From Monoplex corrugatus (lineage: Eukaryota > Mollusca > Gastropoda > Littorinimorpha > Ranellidae): 64,000 nt of DNA. The stretch lies in NCBI GenBank assembly GCA_030674185.1, contig JAPXFY010000022.1, positions 46,356,398-46,420,397 of the forward strand, given 5' to 3'. Below, one piece after another: positions 1 through 10,330 of the stretch; positions within the stretch are counted from its first letter, which is position 1, and every line of letters starts with the position of its first letter. The position numbers were made by a program, and so were the translations under genes. Under the pieces are notes generated by a model. It ran no database searches. It was not told the DNA's origin and saw only the letters and a program-made list of their open reading frames with translations.

Positions 1-34
1 TGAGGATGTTCTTTTTCCTTCCACAGTTTGATCT

Positions 35-188
35 TTAACCCGAACACTCCTGCACCCTGTACACCAACTGCAAAAACTGCAGGAAGCTGGTGGATAGGGT
101 GAGGGAGTCAAACGGTTAAGTTTTTCCTTTCTATCATGATTGTCAACGCAGGACACTGATGGACAGGGTGTGGGAGTCCAAGGGTTAA
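35..188. mobile_element. TTAA-flanked palindromic repeat (family T), copy 1
   Basis: This is a degenerate copy of a family seen about 20 times in the window. The consensus reads inward from TTAA with CCCTTTGACTCCC, passes a central palindrome around CTTCCTGCAGGAAG, and ends in GGGAGTCAAAGGG followed by TTAA. In this copy the left arm is shortened. The TTAA flanks and CCC start are what is known for piggyBac-type MITEs; the assignment is inference. Confidence 0.75.
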
Positions 189-391
189 AGGTTAGTGTAC
201 CCAGCTTTTTTTGAGTGACAAATACAGTGACAAATACAGTGGAAAAGACGAAAAAGAAACAAAAAAGCTGAGATATGTTTGTAAATATTGTTGGGCTTAT
301 TTTCAGTATGAAGTCAAATTTTTTAAGACTGCTGCAGACATCATCTTGATGAGCAATCATCCACAAAACACCACCAGTGTCATCATGTTCT

Positions 392-644
392 TTAACCCTT
401 CGACTCCCGCACCCTATCCACCAACTGCAAACACAGAACCCTTTGACTCCCTCACGCTATCCACCAGGAAGCTGGTAGGTAGAGTGAGGGAGTCAAAGGG
501 TTAACTTTTTGCTTTGCTAGCATGGTTGATATTGCAGGATGCTGGTGGACTGGGTGCGGCAGTCAAAGGGTTCAGTTTTTGCTTTGCTAGCATGGTTGAT
601 AGTGCAGGATGCTGGTGGACAGGGTGAGGGAGTCAAAGGGTTAA
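392..644. mobile_element. Family T repeat, copy 2 (extra 3' module)
   Basis: Both ends are TTAA. The 3' module (a stretch with TTTTTGCTTTGCTAGCATGG followed by GATGCTGGTGGAC) occurs twice in tandem, so this copy is longer than the typical 185-195 bp. A 97-residue open frame at 211-504 runs into it and is not thought to be a gene. Confidence 0.8.
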
Positions 645-1249
645 CCTACTTTGAGCGACCCCATCAGCACATCTGCTAACCCACCATGCTCATGCTCACA
701 ACTCAGGAGGGGGTGTGTGACAGTTCAATCGTCACTCAGGCCATGTTTTCCACAGGCTTTTTTTTTTTAACTCACTTGTTACTGGGCATTTTTTACTAAG
801 CGAACCTCTGTATACTGGCTATTTTGATAGAAAAGTAAAAACTTCATTACTCAATATCTACTTAACTCAGCATAATGAAAATTTCAGATTATATTATTAT
901 TATATATATATTGAAGTAGGGCCTACTATAGTGCAAAATTTGAAGTGTCTGAGATGTGGACATTTTTTTGGTGTACATAGGAGGGTTATTTTTGCCTTTT
1001 TTTTTTTTTTTTTGACCCTGAAAATCAACAAAACACACAATTGTCACTTTATACAGCAAGGAATAAACTCCCAAAGAGGATGGAAATTGTTCTCAAATGC
1101 ACATATTTATTCATTAGGAAACATGTGCATTCATTCTGCACATAAATAAAAGAAATAAAAGACAACCACTTTGAAAAAAAACATTTTCAGGTGCGAACAG
1201 GTATATGTAGGCTAAACACTTTTGTTTCACACACACTCAATAGTCTGTG
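645..1249. other. No gene seen
   Basis: AT-rich sequence with a short ATT/TA run near 890-912 and a T17 run near 998-1014. The open frames are short and low in complexity. Confidence 0.6.
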
Positions 1250-2001
1250 AAGTTCTTCATGGTGTGGTACAACTGGAAGCAGGTGATTTGTCTCCTAACC
1301 CTAAAACCCTACTCATGATGGCTGGTGCAAATGAGGACTGCTTAATGGGGTCAGGTGACCAGTAGTCTGACACTTCAGGCTTGTGCACCAGACCCATATA
1401 CACCAGTATAGCAAAGAAGCCAATCAGTTTTGTTTTTGTTTTTTTTGTTTTTTGTTTTTGTTTTGTTTTCCTGAAATGGCACTCCACTGCCGAAATAAAC
1501 TGTGGGGAGGTAGTTCTCCTTTGGCATCAATGTTCTCCTGGGCATAGCGGGTTGGTCTTGCGCGCAATGTCCTGCATGAAAGTTGTCAAAAATCTTGTCG
1601 AAGAACGCGAGGGGGCGTGGTCTTCCATAAATCCAAGAGGCAGTCTTGCTGTAGTGTGGCACACAGGGAAAAAGTGTGAAATCCTGGTGACAATCCTTTG
1701 CTAATAGCTCCACAATTCTCTCTGCTGTCATTTCCCCGTCCCCACCTTCGATAGATTCCTCACTCGACGAAGCATCACTATCACCACCCTCCAAATTTTC
1801 GTCTGCTACACGCTTGCCGTCGTCTTCACAACTGCTCTCTGACTCGCTTGACTCCGGTTCCGACATATCTTCACTTTCATAATCATAGTCTTCCTCTTCT
1901 ATATCGGAGCCAGCTGTTTGTAGCATTTCAAGCACTTCGCGGGCGTTGTATAGCAGTCGTCTCTGCCGTCTACCACGACCGGTTTCATCGCTCGACGCCA
2001 T
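1250..2001 (-). pseudogene. Decayed piggyBac-type transposase (N-terminal part)
   Basis: The minus-strand frame opens at 2001 with MASSDETGRGRRQRR, followed by a strongly acidic Ser/Glu/Asp-rich stretch, as in the disordered N-terminus of piggyBac transposases. A pyrimidine-rich expansion on the plus strand (about 1427-1471, read as a Lys/Thr/Asn run) follows. After it the frame shifts, and the text GFFAILVYMGLVHKPEVSDY then WSPDP and IMSR is recognisable as the start of the DDE_Tnp_1_7 domain of piggyBac. The match stops at about 1250, before the catalytic region. The copy is therefore truncated, frameshifted and carries a low-complexity insertion, and it cannot be active. It could have supplied transposase to the TTAA-flanked repeats nearby, but its own ends were not found, so that link is inference. 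Confidence 0.75.
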
Positions 2002-2185
2002 CTTTGTTTACGCAGGTTCTACACGGAGCCAGTGGGTACGAAATCAAACCTGGTTGAGCCAAACAAGACACTGGAAACCGAAAGTACCAGTTTTGGGGAG
2101 CAGTCGATTGGTTAATCTTCAGAGCGAGCACTTTTATTTTCGTACGAGAGTTGACCTCATTCAGCAGAAAAATTCCAAAGGTCAA

Positions 2186-2445
2186 TCCTGCGATCGCAGT
2201 GCTCAGTAGGCAAGCAGTGTAAAGGACAGCACTGTGATCACAGTGCTCAGTAGGCAAAGAATATAAAGGAGAGCACTGCGATCGCAGTGCTCAGTAGGCA
2301 AACAGTGTAAAGGAGAGCACTGCGATCGCAGTGCTCTCCTTTATATTGTTTGCCTACTGAACACTGTGATCGCAGTGCTCTCCTTTACACTGCTTGCCTA
2401 CTGAGCACTGCGATCGCAGTGCTCAGTTGGGAGTGAGTTTTAAAG
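2186..2445. repeat. Large imperfect palindrome built of about 43 bp units
   Basis: Units containing GCACTGCGATCGCAGTGC, then AGTAGGCAA and GTGTAAAGGAG, occur three times in one orientation. They then reappear inverted. A perfect 30 bp palindrome occupies 2311-2340, and the inverted arms extend about 120 bp on each side with few mismatches. Confidence 0.85.
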
Positions 2446-2972
2446 GATCATTGCACTCAGGGAGGTTACCTTTGTGCTCACTTTTTTTTTTTTTTTTTTT
2501 GGTGGGGGGGGGGGGGGGGGTCCCATTTTCTACGCCACCTTAATGGCCACAGAAGCTGGAAGGGTTTTTTTTCTTTTTCTTTTTTACAATGCAAGGATGA
2601 TGATGATGTCGATAAGGATGATAATCATGATGCTAAGGAGTTCAATCTAGGACTGAGACTACATGACAGGGCTGTACTCTATGCTTATTATCATAATATA
2701 TCCTGGCTTCAACCAGGCCAGTGAGATACAGACACTTGCAGTGCTGTCAGAAGATTTGAGCAACACCCTCAATGACACATCCGTGAAGAGGATGAGATTC
2801 GACTATGTGATCCAGTCTCCCCAATGAGCCCATAGCACGCCCAACTCTACACAGGTGTCGGTTAGAGCCAAAAAATCCCACAAAGATTTTTGAAGGGACT
2901 GGTGGGGATTCGAACCCACAACCTTCCAGTCAATAGTCCGTTGCGCTAACCACTACACCACGGTGACTGGCC
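2446..2972 (-). mobile_element. tRNA-derived SINE (family B), full-length-like
   Basis: Read on the minus strand, it begins near 2972 with GTCACCGTGGTGTAGTGG (A-box-like) and carries GGGTTCGAATCCCCACC (B box) near 2905-2925. The body includes GCCTGGTTGAAGCCAGGATA and the tail runs to a poly-A (the T-run at 2482-2501) followed by a G-run. Copies with the same body lie at 28690-29022 and 57641-58115. Confidence 0.85.
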
Positions 2973-3185
2973 GTTTTTCACAGGCTTGGTTGGCTCTGAT
3001 ATAACCATGGATTAAAAATCCGATATATCGAGTTCAATCCCACCTGACAATATCAAAAAGTGCCCACCTTAATGCTCCAGTCATTCTGGTGGTGTCAGTT
3101 TAGTGTTTCATAGGTCCCTCTGCTCCCTTTCCTATTTCCAGACACTACCAGCAGACAGGGTTTTGCATAAGCTCAGGGAATCTGC

Positions 3186-3335
3186 CAGTGAGGCGTGGAC
3201 AGTCAACAAGCAAAGCCAGAACAAGATTGAGGCAGCTGAGATGTGGTTTCTAAGAATATTGCTGAGAGTTCCATGGACAGCAAAGAAAACAAACGAGACA
3301 GATCATTGATAAGGAAGATAATAACTGGCAGATTT
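3186..3335 (+). pseudogene. Non-LTR retrotransposon ORF2 C-terminal fragment
   Basis: The frame reads EAWTVNKQSQNKIEAAEMWF followed by LRVPWTAKKTNET. This is nearly the same text as the C-terminal part of the reverse-transcriptase ORF at 53127-54356. About 27 bp are missing before the segment read as SLIRKI. It is a short relic truncated at both ends. Confidence 0.85.
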
Positions 3336-3560
3336 GGGTGGAGCGCATATGGCATTGTCCTAGTGTCATGAATTGGCGCCAGCCTCTTGAACAAACTCCA
3401 CACATTCAAAGTCTCTTAAACCTATTGCCATGACCATTCTCATGATTCTGTCCACTTTGTGACAGTCTCCATAAAATAATAGGCCTTCTATGTGATGGTA
3501 ATAACAGGTCGAATAATATGTCTAATAATAACAATAATGACTCCACACCGGCCAAACCAG

Positions 3561-3754
3561 CTTTGACTCCCGCACCCTATTCACTATCTGCAAAAACTTA
3601 AACCTTTCGAGTCCCTCACTCTATCTACCAGCTTCCTACAGGAATCTGGTCGATAGGGTGAGGGAGTCACCGGATCAAGTTTTTGCTTTGCTAGCAATAG
3701 CATGGTTGACTATGCAGGATGCTGGTGGACAGGGTGCGGGAGTCGAAAGGTTAA
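3561..3754. mobile_element. Family T repeat, copy 3
   Basis: The right end is GGTTAAC with TTAA at 3751-3754; the left TTAA has been lost by mutation. All family blocks are present, including the central palindrome and the TTTGCTTTGCTAGC module. Confidence 0.8.
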
Positions 3755-4342
3755 CGCTCTGTGAACGGCGAGTTCAAATTGATGCCGTTGCTAACCTGCC
3801 CCTGTGGTCAAGACAACGGTGTCATTAAGACGCGGTTACCATTAGCCTACGTCGAATGACACAATAACATATTATGCTCTAGCCAACACGCTCCATAGCA
3901 ACCGGCACAAACAGCCAATCCATTGCCGCAGTTTGCCGAGTCATCTACTAGATCTAGACTGACAACCAGCGTCAAACTGAAGCTTGTATTTCGAGTTACG
4001 CTTAAAATTTGTTCACCAAATTTTACACAATAAGTTAAAAATACATTAACTTAAATGTTGTGAAAAATGAAGATTTAACTCCAATAGGTTCAGCTGGTAT
4101 GACCAAAACAAAACGTCAGGCTTATCTGTGCCGATTCACCGTTTTCTTTTGGTCATACCAGCTCAGGTTAAATCTTCATGAATACATTAACGAAACAAAG
4201 AGTGATTGTTTGCCTACCCTCTCGTGTGTGCCGCCACGCCGGTCACTGTCTTCCGCTCAATTTTTCGCGCACGCGTAATCGCCGATTGTGATATACCTAC
4301 AATAAATAAATAAAACTTGAAACGCCACTTTCATCCCCGGCG
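3755..4342. other. No gene seen
   Basis: Unique-looking sequence. A short inverted repeat lies at about 4065-4180 (AAGATTTAACTCCAATAGG-like arm and its complement around GGTCATACCAGCT), enclosing an open frame of 72 codons that is not convincing as a gene. Confidence 0.4.
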
Positions 4343-4590
4343 GGCCCCAATAGCTCAGTTGGTTTGAGCGTCGTATTCACATGCTTATGGTTGTGGGTTC
4401 GAATCCCGGGGTGCGCTATATTAAAACTGGCCTTTTCACCGTCCCATCTTAACATCATTGTTGTTCTGGTGGAGTCAGTACAGGATTAGATAAGTCCCCC
4501 TTCCCCCACTTCCCTGGGATGGTTATCCCCGTCGGCCATATCACCTGAGGTGGGTGTAGACGTAAAAACTGAACCAAACCAACTTTCATC
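4343..4590 (+). mobile_element. tRNA-derived SINE (family A), first of a tandem pair
   Basis: The head contains AATAGCTCAGTTGGTTTGAG (A box) and GGGTTCGAATCCC (B box). The body has CTGGCCTTTTCACCGTCCCA and GGTGGAGTCAGTA, and the end is ACTGAACCAAACC. The acceptor-stem halves do not pair well, so it is a SINE head and not a working tRNA gene. Confidence 0.85.
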
Positions 4591-4595
4591 CCGCA

Positions 4596-4862
4596 GGCCC
4601 CAATAGCTCAGTTGGTTTGAGCGTCGGATTCACATGCTAATGATTGCGGGTTCGAATCCCGGGGTGCGCTAAATTAAATCTGGCCTTCTCACTGTCCCAT
4701 CTTAACATCATTGTTGTTCTGGTGGAGTCAGTATAGGATTAGATAAGTCCCCCTTCCCCCACTTCCCTGACTTCCCTGAGATGGTTATCCCCGTCGGCCA
4801 TATCACCTGAGGTGGGTGTTACGGTGTAGACGTAAAAACTGAACCAAACCAAACCAACCAAC
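4596..4862 (+). mobile_element. tRNA-derived SINE (family A), second of a tandem pair
   Basis: Near-identical to the copy directly upstream. The sequence ACTTTCATCC lies before the first copy, between the two, and after the second. That pattern is expected if the second SINE inserted into or next to the target duplication of the first. A short internal duplication (ACTTCCCTG twice) distinguishes this copy. Confidence 0.85.
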
Positions 4863-5154
4863 TTTCATCCGATCGCCAGATATGACTTGATTACGTACAC
4901 TGCTAACGAAAGAAGAACGAACGAACAAGCATATAAAATACGACAAATAGCACAAACAAACTAAACAAACAGACAAGGAAAACTCACGTTCTGTTTGCAA
5001 CATCAATTCTTTGTCATCTCGCGCTCTGTCACTACAACGCTTTAACAGTCTCAATCAGTTCACCTCGAGTCCGACGTTGCCCGGATGCAAAGCCCCATCG
5101 CGTGTCTAATATTCTGCAGTGCTTACCAAATCTGCCAATCAAGTTCTCTTTTTA

Positions 5155-5612
5155 TGCCGGGTGACTACAACGATAATGTTATACGGTTGCGAGGCGTGGA
5201 CAGTCAACACGCAAAGCCAGAACAAGATTGACTCATTGATGATTGAGGCAGCCGAGATGTGGTTTCTTAAAAGAATGTTGAGAGTTCCATGGACAGCAAA
5301 GAAAACAAACGAGACGGTCTCGATGGAGGCAGACGCAAGAACATCATTCATAAGGAAGATTAGGAAAAGACAAGCAACATGTATAGGCCATTTTATGAGG
5401 AAAGGGGAATTAGAGCACCTGGTCACAACAGGAAAGCTGGAGGAAAAGAGAGCACAAGGTAGATCCAGAGAGAAAACTTCGGACAGACTTGCAGAGTGGC
5501 TGAGGACAGAGATGGTGGAAGACGCACTTATGGCGACAAGGGATAGATGCGTATGGAGGGCCATGATCGCCAACGCCATGCGGAGGGCACATGATGATGA
5601 TGATGATGAACC
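5155..5612 (+). pseudogene. 5'-truncated non-LTR retrotransposon, ORF2 C-terminus and tail
   Basis: The open frame reads LYGCEAWTVNTQSQNKID, then WFLKRMLRVPWTAKKTNE, then IRKIRKRQATCIGHFMRKGE and ends in an Asp-rich run made by a (GAT)n tail. This corresponds to the last third of the reverse-transcriptase ORF at 53127-54356. A small duplication inserts SLMIE relative to that copy. 5' truncation with a short simple-repeat tail is typical of RTE/CR1-like non-LTR elements. The frame is intact over about 150 codons but holds no catalytic part. Confidence 0.88.
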
Positions 5613-5660
5613 ATAACAACCGCAACAGCCGAGCGCTTAGGACAGTGCACGGGCACCGCT

Positions 5661-5901
5661 ATAACCCTTTGCCTCTCACACCCTATCCACATACTGCAAA
5701 AAATTAACCCTTTAACTCCCTCAGGAAGCTGATGGATAGGTTGAGGGAGTCAAAGGATTAAGTTTTTGCTTTGCTAGCTTGGTTGGCAATGCAGGATGTT
5801 AGTGGACAGGGTGCAGGAGTCAAAGGATTAAGTTTTTGTTTTGCTATCATGGTTGACAATGCAGGATGTTAGTGGACAGGCTGCGGGATTCGAAGGGTTA
5901 A
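5661..5901. mobile_element. Family T repeat, copy 4 (tandem 3' module)
   Basis: The right end is TTAA at 5898-5901; the left TTAA is mutated to ATAA. The 3' module with TTTTTGCTTTGCTAGC is present twice, as in copy 2, so module duplication has happened more than once or is a subfamily feature. Confidence 0.8.
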
Positions 5902-6427
5902 TGGGTAAAGAGTGAGGATTTTTCTGGTCTGCCACTTCAGTCAACAATGTGCAGTAACCCTCCCCCCTCTCCCCTTTAGACTTTCGCCTGTGTGAAGGGC
6001 TTATGCGCATCATGAGAAACTGAAACTAAAATTGCGCCTGAACCCTCTATCCATGTTGGCAGAACATCAAATACGCACGTTAAAGATCCTGTTATATATG
6101 TTATTAGCAGTTTGGTATTTAAATGGGAACCTAAACACACCCAGCAATGCACACAGTCCGAAAACTAACTTAAAACAAACAAAAACTAAGCTCAAAACAA
6201 AACAAAACAAAACAAAAACAAAAATACTATTAAAGGCCAATTGTCAAAAAGCTACAGGTGTTGCAGCCTACGAAAAAAAAGTGTAAATATATTTGTAATA
6301 CTCAGCAGCAGCAACGGTAGTAAGTGATTCTTTTTCTAATTTTTCTGACCGTAAAAAAACAAGCTGTTCGCCCCAGGAGATGAAGTTGCAGTTTAGTAGT
6401 GCCACCAGTTCATTTTTTCTGTCTGTT

Positions 6428-6459
6428 TGTGTGTGTATTTGTGTCTGCGTGCATGTGTA

Positions 6460-6492
<33 letters not shown>

Positions 6493-6528
6493 CTCAGTAT
6501 GTGTGTGTGTGTGTGACTCCATGTGTGT

Positions 6529-6581
<53 letters not shown>

Positions 6582-6670
6582 TGACTCAGTATGTGTGTGT
6601 GTGTGTGACTGAGTATGTGTGTGTGTGTGACTGAGTATGTGTGTGTGTGTGACTCAGTATGAGTGTGTCT
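6428..6670. repeat. (GT)n microsatellite with GACTCAGTAT interruptions
   Basis: Long GT runs are separated by nearly regular GTGACTCAGTATG or GTGACTGAGTATG blocks and one GA run. Open frames here on both strands (Cys/Val or His/Thr runs) are artefacts. Confidence 0.95.
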
Positions 6671-7110
6671 GTCTGTCCTTACCTGTCTGTCTTGTTTGGG
6701 TTTGTTTTCAAGTTGTGTGAAAGTGGATTTTGCAACATAATTTTGCCAGATAATTCTTTTCGTGCATTTTTTTTTTTATTTGGGGGGGGGGGGGGGTTGT
6801 TTTGTTTGTTTTAAAGACACTGAGTGTGTACTGCAGTTGGGATTTGGGTTTATCAAATGTCTCACATGTCTCATTAGGTAGACGAGCATCTAGAAAACCA
6901 CTCCAGTTTCCAGCATGGGGAGAAAACATCTCTGGCCAATGTGGGCTTTGAACTCATACACTAGTCAGGTGCTTCTAACCAAAAGGCCGCCACTTCACTC
7001 AGCAAGTATAGGAGCAGAGATGATAAAAGTAGATAGTAATAGAAACTGAAAGTATAGAAAAATAGCGGCAGAAGCTGCAGTACTGGTCATAGTAGAAACA
7101 GAGTAGTATT

Positions 7111-7345
7111 TGTAGCAACAAGAGCAGCGGCAGTATTAGTAGGCATAACACAAATAACAGTAGAAGTAGTCATAGCAACAACACCAATGGCAGCAGTAGT
7201 AGACGAAACAGCAGTAGTACCAGTAGTCATAGCAACAACACCAACTGCAGCAGTAGTAGACGAAACAGCAGTAGTACCAGTAGTCATAGCAACAACACCA
7301 ACTGCAGCAGTAGTAGACGAAACAGCAGCAGTACAAGTAAGCATA
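7111..7345. repeat. 57 bp tandem repeat, three good units plus one degenerate
   Basis: Units start at 7174, 7231 and 7288, each beginning AGCAACAACACCAA and holding GTAGTAGACGAAACAGCAG. The period is 19 codons, so several frames stay open (an 85-residue frame at 7187-7444). No start context or neighbouring exon supports coding. Confidence 0.85.
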
Positions 7346-7364
7346 CAAACAACAACAGCAGCAA

Positions 7365-7770
7365 TTTCAATTTCAGTTTCTCAAGATAATGTCTCCGCGC
7401 TCGAAATGAATTCCATATGCATTAACGTCACAGGTGCCTTGTGATGGAGAAAATCCATAAAGATCACGACACAAACCTTAAGCCTGCACATAAACCCATG
7501 AGTTGGCCAGGTCCTGAGGTCCTACCTAGATAGTTCCATAACTCTGGGGTCGTAGGGGAGTGAGATGGCAGAGACTTCAACTTTTCGCGGGGCCAGCACT
7601 AACCAAAACTTCAGAAAGGCAAGAAAGCTACTTGGTTTTTAAGGGGTAGCACCTGGGAAATCAACTTATCTCTCCAATGTTTTTCACCAAGGCAGCCGGG
7701 CAATGCCCTACTCTTCACGGTTTTCAACTGCAGTGGGATCTTAAGCGAGCGCAGCCAGAAGGCACAAGGG
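7365..7770 (-). mobile_element. SINE family D, uninterrupted inverted copy (5'-truncated)
   Basis: Read on the minus strand it matches 9595-10017 and then continues directly into the sequence found at 21646-21700. Shared blocks are GCCTTCTGGCTGC, CATTGGAGAGATA, GTCCTACCTAGATAG (plus-strand form), AACCCATGAG and the GAAACTGAAATTG tail. At the key point this copy reads AATGCATATGGAATTCAT without interruption. It therefore serves as the empty-site reference for the 11.6 kb transposon. Confidence 0.88.
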
Positions 7771-8560
7771 TCCAAAACCCTGAACCTCGAGTTTAAGTAG
7801 CAGAGATATAGTAATTGTAGTTATTAGCAACAGCCACAATGGTGATAGCAAGAAATTCTGGGGAGAGCTGGACAGCAGAAGGCCCTCCCTCAGCTCAGAT
7901 TTGCATTCCAAGGAAGCAGGTAATGTACAGATCTGATGAAACTGATCCTGAGAGGAGCCATAAGCCACATGTCATTCCAGATTAGACTTCATAGGAGTAC
8001 ACTTCCCACATACGTTGTACATTGTCCCTGTTGGCTTTGCTGGACTATATGTGGATTCTTTCATCATCCTTGTCTTTCTTCATCTTTTGTATAACCTATT
8101 TCTTTTTGTTTTTCCCGATCAGTCTTTGACCAGCATTCCATTTTTGTTGATTCCAAACTCTGCTTATTGGTTTGTGTGTGACTTATTATTTATTTGACCA
8201 TAATACTTTCCTTCACCGCGTCCACTGCCAACACTGCAAGTACCTAAATCTTCTTCATGTGGATATGCACACAAAACACTATTTACACATGTTAAAGAAT
8301 AAAGTCATGTCAGTTATGGAAACATGGAAACACCCTGCATGCGTGCCCACCGAAGATGGAGTGTGCAAACTGTGCAGCAACATACCGCCTGCACAGTGTG
8401 GGCGAAACAATGAGCACACATGCATCTGAGAAAAAATCAGAATGCTTTAAAATAGGAATCATCATAATAATAATGATAAAGTACAATGAGAAAAACCAGC
8501 AACCCAGAACTTTCTCACTTCATTAAAAAAAAAAAAGAAAGAAAAAAGCACACTCACGTT
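7771..8560. other. No gene seen
   Basis: Mixed unique sequence. The longest open frames (60-85 codons near 8015-8430) lack recognisable domains, splice-site support or conserved context. Confidence 0.5.
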
Positions 8561-8565
8561 GGCAC

Positions 8566-8771
8566 GTTTACACACACACACACACTCTCTCTCTCTCGGC
8601 ATTGCGATAGGCACAACTGGGCAGATTTACTTTGTGTGGAGATTAACAACAGCCCAGAAGGTGCGAGGTGCGCAGTGCGCAGGGGTTTCTCAGAAGTGTG
8701 GCTATTTTCGATTCCCTGGAATTTCTTGCAGTCTGTGTGTGTGTGTGTGCGTGCGTTCGTTTCTTTTGCCA

Positions 8772-8812
<41 letters not shown>

Positions 8813-9048
8813 CTTGCTGGTCTGTGCGTGTGCATGAGTGGAGTGCGTGTGTATTCGACGTATAATAAAAAAGAAAATTCTTACACTGTGTTTGTGTTTA
8901 GTGTTATGTGTGTGTTGTGTGTGTCACAGTCAGAGATCTCTGTGAGCTGGGGTGTGCATGCACAATTAAAGAAATATTTGCAGTGTGTGCGTCGTGTCAC
9001 AGTGTAGTGTGTGTGTGTGTGTGTGGTACGTGTGTGTGTGAAAACGTG
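8566..9048. repeat. Cluster of (CA)n and (GT)n microsatellites
   Basis: A (CA)n(CT)n run at about 8568-8600 is followed by (GT)n runs at about 8735-8812 and 9007-9040. They overlap open frames on both strands that are low-complexity artefacts. Confidence 0.9.
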
Positions 9049-9085
9049 ATTTTCCAGTAGGCTAATACGAACGGGCTTGTCACAG

Positions 9086-9285
9086 TTTTGGTTTCAGTTT
9101 GTTATGTAGGCCTACATGCTGAATAATCAAATAATCAATTTTGGTTTCAGTTTGTCATGTACAGGCTAAATAATCACAGATACTAGTTTTGGTTTCAGTT
9201 TGTCATGTACAGGCTAAATAATCACAGACACTAGTTTTGGTTTCGGTTTGTCATGTACAGGCCAAATAATCACAGACAGTAGCCT
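9086..9285. repeat. 48 bp tandem repeat, four units
   Basis: Units begin TTTTGGTTTCAGTTTG at 9086, 9139, 9187 and 9235. The last three have an exact 48 bp period. The first is longer because it holds an insertion around CCTACATGCTG. Confidence 0.9.
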
Positions 9286-9357
9286 ATACTTTTTTGATCC
9301 ATTCAGGAGTTCAGTCTGGCTTTCAGCTCAGAGAACCGGGTCGATGCACGTCACTCT

Positions 9358-10017
9358 ATGGCCCCGGTAGCTCACGTGGGTAAAGCACCACGCTAAGAAC
9401 ACAAGGGTTCTGGGCTCCACCCTCAGGCGCGCCATGTTTTAGGGAAAAGAGTGGCAGAATGGTTCAGACGTTCGTCTGCCAATAACTCTAAACTTGAGGT
9501 TCCAGAGTTCGCTCCACGTAGAGGCCTCGACTTTTCTCCTCAGTTTGACTGGAAAATCAGACTGAACATCTAGTCCTTTGGAAGGGGACGAAAAATGATT
9601 CGGACCCGTGTGCCTTCTGGCTGCACACGCTAAAGATCCCACGGCAGTTGAAAATTGTGAACAGTAGGGCATTGCCTGGCTGCCTTGGTATAAAACATTG
9701 GAGAGATAGGTGGTCTCCCAGATTCAACCCCTTGAAGACCAATTAGCTTTCTTACCTTTCTGAAGTCTTGGTTAAACAAAAAAGTGAATATGAATTTGAA
9801 GTGAGTGAGAGGGGATGGGCACCGCCCTCGTGGTGTTGGCCCCGGGAAAAGTTGAGGTCTCTGTCGCCTGACTCCCCTACGACTTCAGGGTCATGGAACT
9901 ATCTAGGTAGGACCTCTGGACCTGGCCAGCTCATGGGTTTATGTGCAGGCTTAAGGATTGTGCCATGATCATTCTGGATTTTCTCCATCACATGGCACCT
10001 GTGATGATAATGCATAT
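9358..10017 (+). mobile_element. SINE family D, left part of a split copy
   Basis: Two tRNA-like heads precede the body. The first has CGGTAGCTCACGTGGGTAAAG near 9364. The second has GTGGCAGAATGG and GGTTCCAGAGTTCG near 9450-9515. The body continues with CATTGGAGAGATAGG and ACTATCTAGGTAGGACC to AATGCATAT at 10017, where it is broken by the DNA transposon; it resumes at 21646. The ATAT at 10014-10017 is one copy of the target duplication. Confidence 0.85.
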
Positions 10018-10047
10018 CGTCGCTGTAAATGCAAAACCTCGTATCTG
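10018..10047 (+). repeat. Left terminal inverted repeat of the DNA transposon
   Basis: Thirty bp, matching 21616-21645 in reverse complement with one mismatch at position 20. Confidence 0.9.
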
Positions 10048-10330
10048 ACATTTTGGCGAGAACACGTTTATTGTATTGTTAACTCCCTAAAAATTTCCCG
10101 CATCTTTTGGTAATACATAGAAACCCTGATCTGTCACCGTTACAAAGATGTGCTTCTATATCAAAACCTCGTATGTGAAGAGTCGAAAAAAACATGAAAA
10201 GTAAAAACTCGTAAGGAGGCATACGAGTTTTTATACACATTGGTTTGATCCTTCAAATCCTCGTATCAGCTGATACGTGGTTTTGCGGCGCAAAAACTTG
10301 AGGAAATTACGTAGATACGAGGTTGGCGGG
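10036..10330. promoter_or_regulatory. Subterminal CTCGTAT motif cluster
   Basis: The heptamer CTCGTAT, or its complement ATACGAG, occurs at least five times in 300 bp. Forms include AACCTCGTATGTG, GGCATACGAGTTTT, TCCTCGTATCAGCTGATACG and AGATACGAGG. Similar words recur near the right end (CTCGTATGTCAAC near 21408). Subterminal repeats in both orientations are commonly transposase-binding sites; that role here is inference. Confidence 0.6.

Noticed and set aside
4343..4420. tRNA gene
   Set aside because: A and B boxes are present but the acceptor stem does not pair, and the sequence continues into a SINE body seen in other copies.
7087..7444. Repetitive frames with AAVVDETAVVPVVIATTPT-like text
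   Set aside because: They arise from a 57 bp tandem repeat; the period divisible by three keeps several frames open on both strands.
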